From contig JAVBNJ010000041.1 of NCBI GenBank assembly GCA_031551625.1, positions 1 to 25,494 of the forward strand: 25,494 nt of DNA, given 5' to 3'. Numbering within the stretch: the first letter of the stretch is position 1; each line of letters begins with the position of its first letter. This document shows, piece after piece, positions 7,122 through 16,300 of the stretch. The translations under genes were made by a program, and so were the position numbers. The notes beneath the pieces are model-generated. The model was given only the letters and a program-made list of their open reading frames with translations, did no database searches and was not told the DNA's origin. The DNA is from JAVBNJ01 sp031551625. GTDB lineage: Bacteria > Bacteroidota > Bacteroidia > Bacteroidales > UBA932.

Positions 7122-9772
7122 AAAAAATTTTTATAGTATCCGCTTGCATCGCGCTATTGACAACCGCTTGCCACCGCGACAACCATTTCCTGAAAGATAC
7201 CGATTACCGCCAACAAGTGCACGAGCAATTCCTGAAACGCAAGGCCGAAGCGGCCGGGCGAAGTGAGGCGTTGTTTGCCGTGTTCGACAGCACCAAGCTG
7301 ACCACCGAGCAAAGTGAAGCGTTGGAATTCCTGTATGCCTACATGCCGCTGTGCGACCTGGCCGAATACAACAGCGATTTCTTCTTGAAACAAATTGATG
7401 TGGCATTCCGCACACGCGAATATTTTTCTTGGGGTGAAAAAATTCCCGATGATGTGTTCCGCCACTTTGTGTTGGTGCATCGCGTGAACAATGAATACCT
7501 GGACACTGCGCGTGTAGTTTTTTTCAATGAATTGAAAGACCGCGTCAAAGGCCTGTCGATGTATGATGCCGCACTGGAGGTAAACCACTGGTGCCACGAG
7601 AAAGTCACTTACCGCGGCACCGACGGCCGCACCTCGGCGCCGTTGGCGCTGGTGCGTACCTCGTGGGGACGTTGCGGAGAAGAATCTACATTAGCGGTTA
7701 CTGCTTTGCGTGCCGTTGGTATCCCTGCCCGCCAATGCTACACGCCGCGCTGGGTGCATACAGACGATAACCATGCATGGGTCGAAGTTTGGGTCGATGG
7801 AAAATGGCACTACCTTGGCGCCTGCGAACCCGAACCGGAATTGGATGTAGCGTGGTTTACCGCACCCGCCAAACGCACAATGATGGTACACACCACTGTT
7901 TACGGCCTCTACAACGGCCCCGAAGAAAAAAATGTGCAAACACCGCTCTACTCGCGTATCAATGTCCTGAGTAACTATGCTCCCACCCGCACGGTTAAAG
8001 CCAAAGTGGTAGATGCCCATGGTGCACCGGTCGAAGGCGCTACCGTAAAATTCAAAGTATATAACTATGCCGAACTCTATCCGCTATCCGAAAACAAAAG
8101 CGCTGCCGACGGCACAGCGTCTATCGTTTCCGGCATGGGCGACGTGGTGGTGTGGGCTACAAAAGACAATGCATACGGGTATAGCAAATCTACAGCCGAC
8201 AGTACAGAGGTAACTATCCGCCTTGAACACAAACAGGGCGCCGCATACGAAGAAACATTTGTAATGAATGTGCCCGCCGAACAAAAAGCGATGGCATTGC
8301 CTGCCGATAAAGTAGCGGCCAACGCCGTACGCTTAGCTCGCGAAGACTCTATCCGCAATGCATATATGAAAACATTTGCAACCAAAGAATATGCGGACGA
8401 ATTGGCGAAAAAAACGAATCTGAATAATACCGAAGTATGGAAATATTTACAATTGGCTCAGGGCAACTGGCGCGAGATTTCGGTATTTATCGAAACCAAT
8501 AAGCAGAACCATTACTTATTCCCGTTCCTCTCTACCCTGACGGATAAAGACCTGCGCGACACGCCGGCCGCCTATCTGCAAGACCACTTGCAAGAAGCGC
8601 CTATACTATTAGCCTACACACCCGACAATATAATTATCCCTTACGTGTTGTCGCCGCGTATTGCCACGGAACTGATAAAACCATGGCGCAGTTTCTTCCA
8701 GCAGGCCGATAAAATAAAAGAAATAGCAGGCGAACCGTACAATGCACAAAACATTATCCGGTACATCAAAACGACGATTCAACTAAGCGACGAAGAAAAT
8801 TATTACAACTGTTTGCTCACACCACGCGGCGTATACGAATTGAAAATAGCCGACCGCCGTTCGCGCGACGTATTCTTTGTGGCGGTGTGCCGCAGCCTCG
8901 GCATTCCGGCGCGCATAGAAACAGCTACCGGAAAGCCACAGTACTATGAAGAAGGCAAGTGGTTCGATGCGGTGTTTGAGGCCGAAACAACGGCGGCTGT
9001 GAATCCGCCGAAATCGCAGATCGTGCTCATCAACGACCCGCAGAACATTGTGAAACCGGCCTACGAAAAGCATTACACGCTGGCGGTATTCAAAAACGGC
9101 GATTTCCAAACGCTCGATTTCTGGAACAATCCGGCGGCAAACCATTTCCCCGGCAAGCTTACGCTCGATGCCGGCTACTACCGCCTGATGACCGGCAGCC
9201 GCGCCAACGACGGTTCGGTTACCGTGGGCGTGGAATATTTGGAACTTCTCCCGAACAAAGCATTTGCTGCTGTAGTCACGTTGCCTAAAGTAGAAGGCAA
9301 GATTGCCGTGCGTGGAAGCGTTGATATGAATACCATTGTCCCACTCGATAACAATAGCAGTAAGACGCTAAAAGAACTGGCCAATGGCCGCGGGCTGATG
9401 CTGTGCATCATTGACCCGGGCAAAGAGCCGTCGAAGCATGTGTTGCAAGACTTGCCCGCGCAACAAAAGGAACTCGAAGCATGGGGCGGCGGCATTGTGT
9501 TGCTCACGCCTTCGGACAGAACGAGCTTTGCTTTTGACCCGTCGGCGTTCAATAACTTGCCTGCACAAACCACGTGGATTACCGACCGCGACCGCACGTT
9601 GCTGAAAACGATAACCGGCGCGTTGCAATTGGACTTCACGGATAACTTCCCGCTCACGGTTTACATTACCAGCAACGGCGGCATCCTTTATTCGTCCAAT
9701 GGTTACCGCATTGGCATTGGCGAGGATATTGTAAAAATGATAGAACTGGAACGCGAAAGTTTGAAGCGATGA
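7118..9772 (+). CDS. Transglutaminase-like domain lipoprotein, 884 aa
   Basis: Probable lipoprotein: the signal peptide ends in LLTTAC with Cys18 as lipid site. A transglutaminase-like (papain-fold) domain lies at about residues 140-240: TSWGRCGEES with candidate nucleophile Cys186, GIPARQCYTPRW, and HTDDNHAWVEVW with His219. The usual Asp of the triad is not obvious; the place reads YLGACEPEPELD. Residues 290-370 look like a carboxypeptidase-regulatory-like Ig domain (VVDAHGAPVEGATVKFKVYN). Residues 555-620 resemble a second, degenerate transglutaminase core (RRSRDVFFVAVCRSLGIPAR). The last 130 residues resemble a thioredoxin-like fold (GLMLCIIDPGKE) without a CxxC pair. It starts with an ATGA overlap with the small gene before it, and its stop overlaps the sirtuin start. 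Likely periplasmic or surface-bound, perhaps a peptidase or amidase; substrate unknown. Confidence 0.88.
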   Translation: MKKIFIVSACIALLTTACHRDNHFLKDTDYRQQVHEQFLKRKAEAAGRSEALFAVFDSTKLTTEQSEALEFLYAYMPLCDLAEYNSDFFLKQIDVAFRTREYFSWGEKIPDDVFRHFVLVHRVNNEYLDTARVVFFNELKDRVKGLSMYDAALEVNHWCHEKVTYRGTDGRTSAPLALVRTSWGRCGEESTLAVTALRAVGIPARQCYTPRWVHTDDNHAWVEVWVDGKWHYLGACEPEPELDVAWFTAPAKRTMMVHTTVYGLYNGPEEKNVQTPLYSRINVLSNYAPTRTVKAKVVDAHGAPVEGATVKFKVYNYAELYPLSENKSAADGTASIVSGMGDVVVWATKDNAYGYSKSTADSTEVTIRLEHKQGAAYEETFVMNVPAEQKAMALPADKVAANAVRLAREDSIRNAYMKTFATKEYADELAKKTNLNNTEVWKYLQLAQGNWREISVFIETNKQNHYLFPFLSTLTDKDLRDTPAAYLQDHLQEAPILLAYTPDNIIIPYVLSPRIATELIKPWRSFFQQADKIKEIAGEPYNAQNIIRYIKTTIQLSDEENYYNCLLTPRGVYELKIADRRSRDVFFVAVCRSLGIPARIETATGKPQYYEEGKWFDAVFEAETTAAVNPPKSQIVLINDPQNIVKPAYEKHYTLAVFKNGDFQTLDFWNNPAANHFPGKLTLDAGYYRLMTGSRANDGSVTVGVEYLELLPNKAFAAVVTLPKVEGKIAVRGSVDMNTIVPLDNNSSKTLKELANGRGLMLCIIDPGKEPSKHVLQDLPAQQKELEAWGGGIVLLTPSDRTSFAFDPSAFNNLPAQTTWITDRDRTLLKTITGALQLDFTDNFPLTVYITSNGGILYSSNGYRIGIGEDIVKMIELERESLKR

Positions 9773-10452
9773 AAAAAGTGATTGTACTCACAGGCGCCGG
9801 TATCAGCGCGGAAAGCGGTATCAGTACTTTCCGCGACAGTGGCGGGCTGTGGGAGCAATACCGCGTGGAAGATGTAGCTACTTACGAAGGTTGGTTGAAG
9901 AACCGGAAATTAGTTTTAGGCTTTTATAATCAACGCCGCAAGCAACTGTTCGATGTGGAGCCTAATGCCGGACACCGTGAACTGGTGCGGCTCGAAGAAG
10001 CCTACGATGTGCAAATAATAACACAGAATGTGGACGACCTGCACGAACGTGCAGGCTCCACACATGTATTACACTTGCATGGAGAACTAAAAAAAGCGCG
10101 TAGCACAGCCGATGAAAATTATATTGTAGAAATCGACGGTTGGGAACTCAACGAGGGCATGCTGTGCCCGCAGGGTGCGCAACTACGCCCGCACATTGTG
10201 TGGTTCGGCGAGGCCGTGCCGATGATTGAGCGCGCTGCCGCGCTTTGCGGACAAGCCGATTATGTGATTGTAGTGGGCACTTCGCTCAATGTATATCCCG
10301 CAGCCGGTTTGCTGAATTACGTGCCAAGCGATACACCTATCTTTTTAGTTGACCCGAACGATGTGCGTGCCAATGTACCGAATGTAACCTACGTGAAAGC
10401 CCCGGCCAGCACAGGTGTGAAATATGTAGTGGAACGATTGCTTGACATGTAG
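9769..10452 (+). CDS. cobB: Sir2-family NAD-dependent protein deacylase without zinc cysteines
   Basis: Removes acyl groups from lysines using NAD+. Motifs: VIVLTGAGISAESGISTFRD (NAD loop, from residue 4), TQNVDDLHERAG (residues 85-96), HLHGEL with catalytic His104, RPHIVWFGEAVP, and VVGTSLNVYPAAGL. Tyr53 and Arg56 in FYNQRRKQL make the YxxR pair that marks desuccinylase/demalonylase (SIRT5/CobB-like) sirtuins. The region between HGEL and CPQGAQLRPH normally carries four zinc-binding cysteines, but only Cys133 is present, so no zinc site can form. The ATG overlaps the stop of the transglutaminase gene (ATGA), implying coupled translation. 227 residues, complete. Family assignment is very safe; acyl preference is inferred. 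Confidence 0.95.
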   Translation: MKKVIVLTGAGISAESGISTFRDSGGLWEQYRVEDVATYEGWLKNRKLVLGFYNQRRKQLFDVEPNAGHRELVRLEEAYDVQIITQNVDDLHERAGSTHVLHLHGELKKARSTADENYIVEIDGWELNEGMLCPQGAQLRPHIVWFGEAVPMIERAAALCGQADYVIVVGTSLNVYPAAGLLNYVPSDTPIFLVDPNDVRANVPNVTYVKAPASTGVKYVVERLLDM

Positions 10453-10474
10453 CTACAAGTTCGAAGATGACAAA

Positions 10475-10507
10475 AGCCCTTCAAGGATTTGAAACACTTG
10501 AAGGGCT
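10475..10507. terminator. Hairpin terminator between converging genes
   Basis: AGCCCTTCAAG (10475-10485) and CTTGAAGGGCT (10497-10507) are a perfect 11-bp stem with an 11-base loop, 22 bases after the sirtuin stop and 38 bases beyond the stop of the converging gene. On the minus strand the stem is followed by TTTTG, so it best fits a terminator of the 10546-11898 gene. On the plus strand there is no T-run. Confidence 0.7.
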
Positions 10508-10545
10508 GGACTGCATGAAGTCTTGAAAACCTCTTAATACACCTC

Positions 10546-11898
10546 TTATCTAACACATCTTATGTTAGCATACCCATAGTTTTGAGACCATTGGTAGCCG
10601 TAATCATTGCAGATCCAATACTCGCGGTGGCGCCTATCTTTAGTGCAGCATGACGACGCAAGAGGGTTGTAAGTGTAAGCCCACATGTCATAAACACAAT
10701 ATGACTGATCCATGCCAACAAACGTTTCTCCCGCTAGCTCGTCTGTCCAGTATTTACCACTTGCAAACGACCCAATTTCTGAGGCATGGTTGACAATGCA
10801 ATATGCATGTTTACTGTTTGGCAACTGCCATCCTGAATCACAAATACGTCCCCAAACTACAGTGTTTTTTGAATCATATTGCATGATTTCAATACCACAG
10901 CCAGTATACGAAGAGGCCACATCAGCATTCAAATCTCGACAGTAAGCTGTAGTTGTGTAAGAATTGCTTCCAGCGCCATAGCCCCCGCCGCCCACCATTG
11001 CGAGGTTTGCAGCTGCCAAACATCCACATGCATTCGGCTTTGCATCTTTTGTTGATACGGGTTGAATAACAGTTACCGCTTGGCTATTACTCGTAGTAGA
11101 ACAACCGGCTGCTATATTAGTGGCTACGACTGTATAGTTACCATTCACGTTTACTGATGAAAAATTTAATACCGCACCTGTTCCACTTTTTGTTTCTACT
11201 ATTGTACCATCCCGTTTCAACACGTAGGTTACACCCATTTCACTATTGGTTGTTGTTTTCAAAGACGATGTGCTGGTACAATAACTTCCGGCTCCGGTCA
11301 ATGTAACAGCGTTAATAGCACATTGAATAGTTGTACTAGGACAATTCGTCTTATCGGTAATGGTACTTAAAGCTGTACTTTGATTCAAGGTGTTATTATT
11401 TTTTGAAAGATTGTTTTGCGTAGCAGCATTAGTGTAGGTAATACTAAATGGCTCTGTACCTTTAAAGTTCACTTGATTTCCGCTTACCAGTGCAACAGGT
11501 GGGTAATCCGTAGCAAAGGCGCACCACTTGAAGCGCGAGACACTACCCGTACCTATTTGCAATTTTACATTAGCTGTCAAGCCATTGTTGGCAGCTGTCA
11601 ACCAAAAACCTGTAGCATTGCCCGCAGCATAAGCGGGGCCACCGGTTACAACAGGTATTCCTACAGTAGCCCGCTGCCAGCCGCCCACCTCTGTTCCTTC
11701 TGCATTTATTTCGCAATAGTCTACAAACACCCACACTTTGTAGAGGTGACTGGTTCCGTTGCAGGTATTCCATTTCACCGCAAAAAAAATGGTTTTGGTA
11801 GTGTAGGTTGTGCCACCTTGTGCTATGCTTACGCAATTCTGCGCTATGCTAAATATAGGCAACAGCACAAACAATAACAGATAGTAGATTTTTTTCAT
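10546..11898 (-). CDS. Secreted protein: new N-terminal domain, Ig-like domain, DUF1566/Fib_succ_major-like C-terminus
   Basis: 450 residues with a signal peptide (1-20, ending SIAQ). Residues 21-193 are a cysteine-containing domain that also makes up the protein at 24525-25178: WNTCNG (43-48), KVWVFVDYCEI, WQRATVG, AAGNATGFWL, RFKWCAFATDYPP and ITDKTNCP line up with near-equal spacing. I do not know this domain. Residues 195-280 look like an Ig-like repeat (GNYTVVATNIAAGC). Residues 285-450 resemble the DUF1566 / Fibrobacter major paralogous domain: WGRICDSGWQLPN, GKYWTDELAG and the end NIRCVR, with many cysteines and aromatic residues. No T9SS sorting tail is seen. The gene has its own promoter and a long structured leader. 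Probably extracellular or surface-bound; function unknown. Confidence 0.85.
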   Translation of the reverse strand: MKKIYYLLLFVLLPIFSIAQNCVSIAQGGTTYTTKTIFFAVKWNTCNGTSHLYKVWVFVDYCEINAEGTEVGGWQRATVGIPVVTGGPAYAAGNATGFWLTAANNGLTANVKLQIGTGSVSRFKWCAFATDYPPVALVSGNQVNFKGTEPFSITYTNAATQNNLSKNNNTLNQSTALSTITDKTNCPSTTIQCAINAVTLTGAGSYCTSTSSLKTTTNSEMGVTYVLKRDGTIVETKSGTGAVLNFSSVNVNGNYTVVATNIAAGCSTTSNSQAVTVIQPVSTKDAKPNACGCLAAANLAMVGGGGYGAGSNSYTTTAYCRDLNADVASSYTGCGIEIMQYDSKNTVVWGRICDSGWQLPNSKHAYCIVNHASEIGSFASGKYWTDELAGETFVGMDQSYCVYDMWAYTYNPLASSCCTKDRRHREYWICNDYGYQWSQNYGYANIRCVR

Positions 11899-11904
11899 AA
11901 TAAT

Positions 11905-11940
11905 TATTTTTTTAGTTTATTGACTATTTTTTTAGTTTAC
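11905..11940 (-). repeat. Tandem A-rich repeat just before the start codon
   Basis: TATTTTTTTAGTTTA occurs at 11905-11919 and again at 11925-11939 (AAACTAAAAAAATA on the coding strand), with a period of 20 bases, 7 bases before the ATG. A similar pair of AAACGAAAAA words precedes the paralogue at 24525. Confidence 0.55.
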
Positions 11941-11949
11941 ATAGCATGA

Positions 11950-12013
11950 GGGTTGTTTTACGCACCAAACAAACGCAAACAGAAGGGGGACTACTGATTG
12001 ACAAAAACAACCC
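11950..12013. repeat. 10-bp inverted repeat in the leader
   Basis: GGGTTGTTTT (11950-11959) and AAAACAACCC (12004-12013) are exact reverse complements 44 bases apart. They could pair in the leader RNA downstream of the larger dyad. Confidence 0.45.
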
Positions 12014-12096
12014 CTTGCTACGATATTTTAATCGTTGCCAATTTGCTTCATTTATTCAATATCTATAGAATAAAAAACGCAGATATTAATTTACTC

Positions 12097-12200
12097 TTGT
12101 TTGAGGTCTTCGACTACCCATAAAATGAAATAAATAAAAATCCGCGTTTATGCGATTTTACTTGTTCTCATTTTATTGAAATTGTCGAAGTTTCAAACAA
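12097..12200. repeat. 104-bp interrupted inverted repeat (large hairpin)
   Basis: Four paired blocks are nested in order: TTGTTTGA (12097-12104) with TCAAACAA (12193-12200); CTTCGAC (12108-12114) with GTCGAAG (12184-12190); ATAAAATGA (12120-12128) with TCATTTTAT (12168-12176); and AAAATCCGC with GCGATTTTA (12137-12160) at the tip with one bulge. All three outer pairs are perfect. It lies within the predicted leader of the 10546-11898 gene and downstream of the beta-barrel gene. Confidence 0.75.
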
Positions 12201-12256
12201 AAGAACGGAAACTATGTTTCCTTGTTACCAAATATGAAAGAACATCTTATCCATTG

Positions 12257-12286
12257 CAAATGTAGACAAAAATTTTTATCTACAAA
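12257..12286 (-). promoter_or_regulatory. Promoter for the 10546-11898 gene
   Basis: On the minus strand TTTG (12283-12286), 18 bases, then TACATTTG (12257-12264), close to the Bacteroidota consensus. Transcription would start near 12250, about 350 bases before the start codon. Confidence 0.55.
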
Positions 12287-12393
12287 ATAGCAAAGCGTTA
12301 AATAGTGTTAATTTTCGCTGAACAGTATCCATTCGCTGTCCATAACTTTATTGTTTACAATTTAAGCAGTACAAATTTAAGAAAAATGTATTA

Positions 12394-13332
12394 TCAACGC
12401 TCTACGCGGTGCGCGCCGGGCTTTCCGTAGAGGTTGGTGCGTTTGCCCAATCGGGGAGATTGTTCGGGTTCGGGTAAGCCGCCGGAATATTTCGATGCTT
12501 TCGCAGCCTTCGGTTGTGTTGTAATACCAAATCCCAAGCGCACAGAAACACCTACCGCCAACGGTCTCAACATTGCGCTACTGGTTACCGTACTATAGGT
12601 AAATTCCGACGGATTGTTAATTTGATATTTCACCAATGGTGCCACCGGTTGCTGGTCTTTGTTGAGATTGTTGAGCCCGTAGTCGAAGTAAATTCCGGTA
12701 TATAAATTAATTTTTTCGTTTAACCGGAATTTTACACCTGCTTCAGCAGAGAGCATAAACGATGTACTCAACGTAATGTTGCGCTCGCTGTTGGTATTGT
12801 AGTGGCCAAAACCATAAGCAGGCAAATTGGATTCGATGGTTACGCTGGACGAGGGAAAATATCCGGTAGTGCTAAAATCGCCTTGTGCCGTGTAGCTGGC
12901 CGTAATAGGAATACCCACTTTTACACCCAGCGCTGCATAAGCAACAACGGGGCCAATGCGGTGCTGGTAGTGCAGCATCAGCGGAATGGTAACCATAGTG
13001 GTGGTGGCTCGTTCTTCGTAGTGTCCATAGTTATATGTAAACACAAAGGATTCGCCGGAAGCGAGTTTTTCATTGCTGCTTTGGCTGTAGTTATCGAGCA
13101 CCATGCGGCCGTTGTACAATGCAATGTTGATGCCGGAACCAAAGCCCCACGATGAGTTGAAAAAATAGTGCAATCCCACACCTGCCGTGCCGCCAAAACA
13201 GGTTTTACCATTATCGGGATATTGCAACGACGATAACCCGCCGCCTGCATTAATGGTAAACTCGTATTGTTGCGCCCGGCAAAGCGTTGCTGTGCAGACT
13301 ATCAAGATAATTGTCAGCAAATAATTTTTCAT
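12394..13332 (-). CDS. Outer membrane beta-barrel protein paired with a T9SS-secreted protein
   Basis: 312 residues with a signal peptide (1-20, ending TLCRA). The body is a series of amphipathic strands with alternating aromatic and glycine residues, as in the OMP_b-brl/PorT-like group: FTINAGGGLSSLQY, GGTAGVGLHYFFN, WGFGSGINIALYNG, MVTIPLMLHYQHRIGPVVAY, SFMLSAEAGVKFRL, INLYTGIYFDYGLNNL and LRPLAVGVSVRLGFGI. After the last strand a 42-residue basic, proline/glycine-rich tail (271-312) follows, which is unusual because barrels normally end at the last strand. The gene starts 1 base after the stop of the large T9SS protein, so the two are surely co-transcribed. This arrangement recalls adhesin plus SprF/PorP helper pairs, but the sequence is not recognisably PorP/SprF. 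Confidence 0.85.
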   Translation of the reverse strand: MKNYLLTIILIVCTATLCRAQQYEFTINAGGGLSSLQYPDNGKTCFGGTAGVGLHYFFNSSWGFGSGINIALYNGRMVLDNYSQSSNEKLASGESFVFTYNYGHYEERATTTMVTIPLMLHYQHRIGPVVAYAALGVKVGIPITASYTAQGDFSTTGYFPSSSVTIESNLPAYGFGHYNTNSERNITLSTSFMLSAEAGVKFRLNEKINLYTGIYFDYGLNNLNKDQQPVAPLVKYQINNPSEFTYSTVTSSAMLRPLAVGVSVRLGFGITTQPKAAKASKYSGGLPEPEQSPRLGKRTNLYGKPGAHRVER

Positions 13333-13333
13333 A

Positions 13334-16300
13334 CTATTGCTTGATAATGGTTGTTGTTACAGTGCCTATTTTCCATACATACATACTATTTTGCAATGCA
13401 GATACATCAATGGTTGTAAGAGGCCCCGCCAGTTTATAAATAGCCACCAGCCCGCCGTTCATGTTGTAGCATTCGGCCTGGGAGTAATGTAATCCCTCGT
13501 CTACTTCTATGGTAAGTTGCAACGATACAGGATTGGGATAAATTTTCACCGAGCCTTGCTGCGCTTTGGTTGGCATTGTTTGCAGCGAGAACGGACACAC
13601 GTTGATGGTGTCGCCGGCAGCGGTAACCACAGTGCAATGGTAAACAGCACTTCGTTCGCTTTCCGGTATTTGAATATACGGAAGAGTTGCATCTTGCATG
13701 GCCGTTCCGTTTTTATACCACTGGAATGCGACCAGCTGGTAACCGCCGTTGGTAGCGGCATTGCAGTTGACGAGCGGCACATCGGGCCAGTAATACATGA
13801 TAATTTTTTCTTCGGGCAGGCACACATCGAGCCACGCAGTGCGGCTGGTAGCAACACCGCAAGGATAGGTGGCCTGCACGTGATAACGGCCATTATCGGC
13901 AGGCGTGGCATTGCTTATGGTGTAAAAATTCTGCGTAGCGCCCATAACAGGTTCCCCGTTGTAGTACCACTGATAGCTCACGTTACGGCCGGTGGCAGTG
14001 ATACGGAATGTATGGTTCCCGCCTTTGCGGATAAAGGCATCGGGCAAGTCGTCCAATTCTCCGGCCGACTCCAACACTGTTACGCTTCCGCTTGCGCTGA
14101 TTTCTGCACAGCCATAGGGGTTGCCGGTGGTTATTGTATAGTTATAATCTCCCGCTTGCAAGGCGCTTCCGGCAATGGTTACCGTGTTGCCCGACAACGA
14201 AGCAAGAATCCCGTCCGGCAATCCGCCGACAGTATAGCTGTGCGCCGAACCGCCCAGTGTATATATAATGGGGGATATTGATTGTCCGGAACATATCGCC
14301 GCATCGGCCGAGGCACTGGAAAGCTGTAACTCCGGCAAGGCATACACAGTGCCGGTTGAAGCAGCACTGTAACTGCTCCAACAATTATTTTCGTTCTGTA
14401 TACGCACCACATAGGCATAGGTACCGGCAGTGGTTTCAGTAACTAAGTGATTAATTTCAGCAATAGGGTTGCTTTGGTTATTCATACGCCATTCGTAAGC
14501 GGCATAGCTATCGGGGACACTAAATGTGAGAGAACCGCTGCCTTCGCACACATCCGGCGACACTGTTATGGCAGGTGTGGCCGGTATCGCATAAATTTCG
14601 CCGGACTGCGGTTCGCTATAGCGGCTCCAACAGCCACTGCTGCCGCGCACGCTCACTACATACGAGTGCGAGCCGCCCGCAGTACATGTCAAAGTGGTGG
14701 CAGTGCCCGCCGTTGCGGTACTACTACTGTTCTCTTTCCACCGGCACTCGGTGTAGGAGCCGGGAACACTGAATGTGAGTGAGCCGCTGCCTTCGCACAC
14801 ATTGGGCGATACGGTAACCGGCGGCGCCGGTTCCAAGTCGTCTATTACCCATGTGCCGGTATCTTCGAAGCGGCTCCAACAGCCGTTATCACCTTGCACA
14901 CGCACCGCAAAAGAGTAGGTACCGGGCATAGTGTAAGTCATGGATTGTTGCGTGCTAACCACTATGCCGCTGCTATTGCTTTCGTGCCATTCGTAGGCGT
15001 GCTGATTTTCTACGGCTCCGAAAATTAGGTAACTGTCTACGACAAAGAGACACGACGATTTGTGTACATAGTCCAAAGCCCTATTGGGCCGCTCGAGCAC
15101 ATTCAACACCAATGTATCACTATACATGCTGCAAACACCGTCGCTTACTTCGGCATAGTAACTACCGGGTGTTTCTTTGGCGACATACGACGCGGCCGTG
15201 GCGCCGGCAATTGCAGAGCCATTGCAGAACCACTGGTAGTACAGTCCGCTAATGCGAGGAACTGCCAGTGTGGCGCTATCTCCGGCACAAAAATCAGCAG
15301 AACCGGTCACGTTAATAGCAGGCTTGGAAGTAAACGTGCAGGTTGTATGGGTTTCTACCGCACCGATATCGGCCCGCTGGTTTTGCGGGCGCACAGTATC
15401 GCGCTGGTCGCGCAATGTTACCGGCCATGTTTGCAATACCTCTGCCGGGATTTTATTGTCGGCTGCGCCGTGTGGTTTTATCATTACCGTAGGCGTTGGG
15501 CCGCCATTACCGGCCAAAGCAGGTATCGAAGTTCCAAAGGCGGCTTCATAGCCGGTAGCATCTCCTGTAAGGTTGTATGCGCCGTCGTCGGCCAGGTTAT
15601 TGGCGCCCGACACATTTGCTCCGGCAGCAGCCCTATTGCCCATCACAATGGAGCCATAAAACCGCACATTGTCGCTCGTATAAATTCCCCCGCCATTGTC
15701 TGTGGCGCTATTATCAATAATCGTAGAGCCGTATATGTTGGCCCGCAAGATGTACAAAGCTCCTCCGCGAAGCGCGCTGTTTCCTTTAATCGTATTATTC
15801 TGCAAATCGCATAGGGCCGCATTTGCAGCCTCTTTATTATATAGTGCACCGCCATTTGCAGCGCTATTTCCGGCCACCGTACATCCTGTTAATTTCAACA
15901 TTTCTCCTGTGTAGATACCTCCGCCATTACCGGCTGTGCTATTTCCGGCAATAATTGAATGGCCGATGTCGCCACGGTAATCCGCATACACAGCGCCTCC
16001 CGCGGTGGTTGCATAATTTTTCCGCAGCACACAGTTTACAACAGATACCGAATTGTAACGATTGTATATGCCAATTGCGCCTCCTTTGCCGGCACTGCAC
16101 CCGCTGATGTGAAGGCTGTCGAAGCGGTGCCCGTCGGTAACAATGGTTTCTCCGTTATCCACGTAAACAGGTACTGCATTCTCGATGCCGCCACCTGTTT
16201 GCCATGTTGCACCCGGAGTCTGAGTCGTATCGTTGGGCCCCAACAAATGCACGCGGCGGATATGGGTGCTCAGGGTATCTTTGATAAGGATATGCCGGTA

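Larger units (their letters stand above)
11899..12393 (-). other. 495-bp intergenic region, mostly 5' leader of the 10546-11898 gene
   Basis: No gene is visible. From upstream to downstream on the minus strand it holds about 100 AT-rich bases, a promoter (12257-12286), a 104-bp inverted repeat (12097-12200), a 10-bp inverted repeat with a long loop (11950-12013), and two tandem copies of an A-rich word before the start codon. If the promoter is right, the leader is about 350 bases long. Confidence 0.6.

Noticed and set aside
13517..14281. Long plus-strand open frames opposite the giant surface protein (also 15062-15814)
   Set aside because: They are antisense shadows of a strongly supported coding sequence, with no family motifs and unlikely composition.
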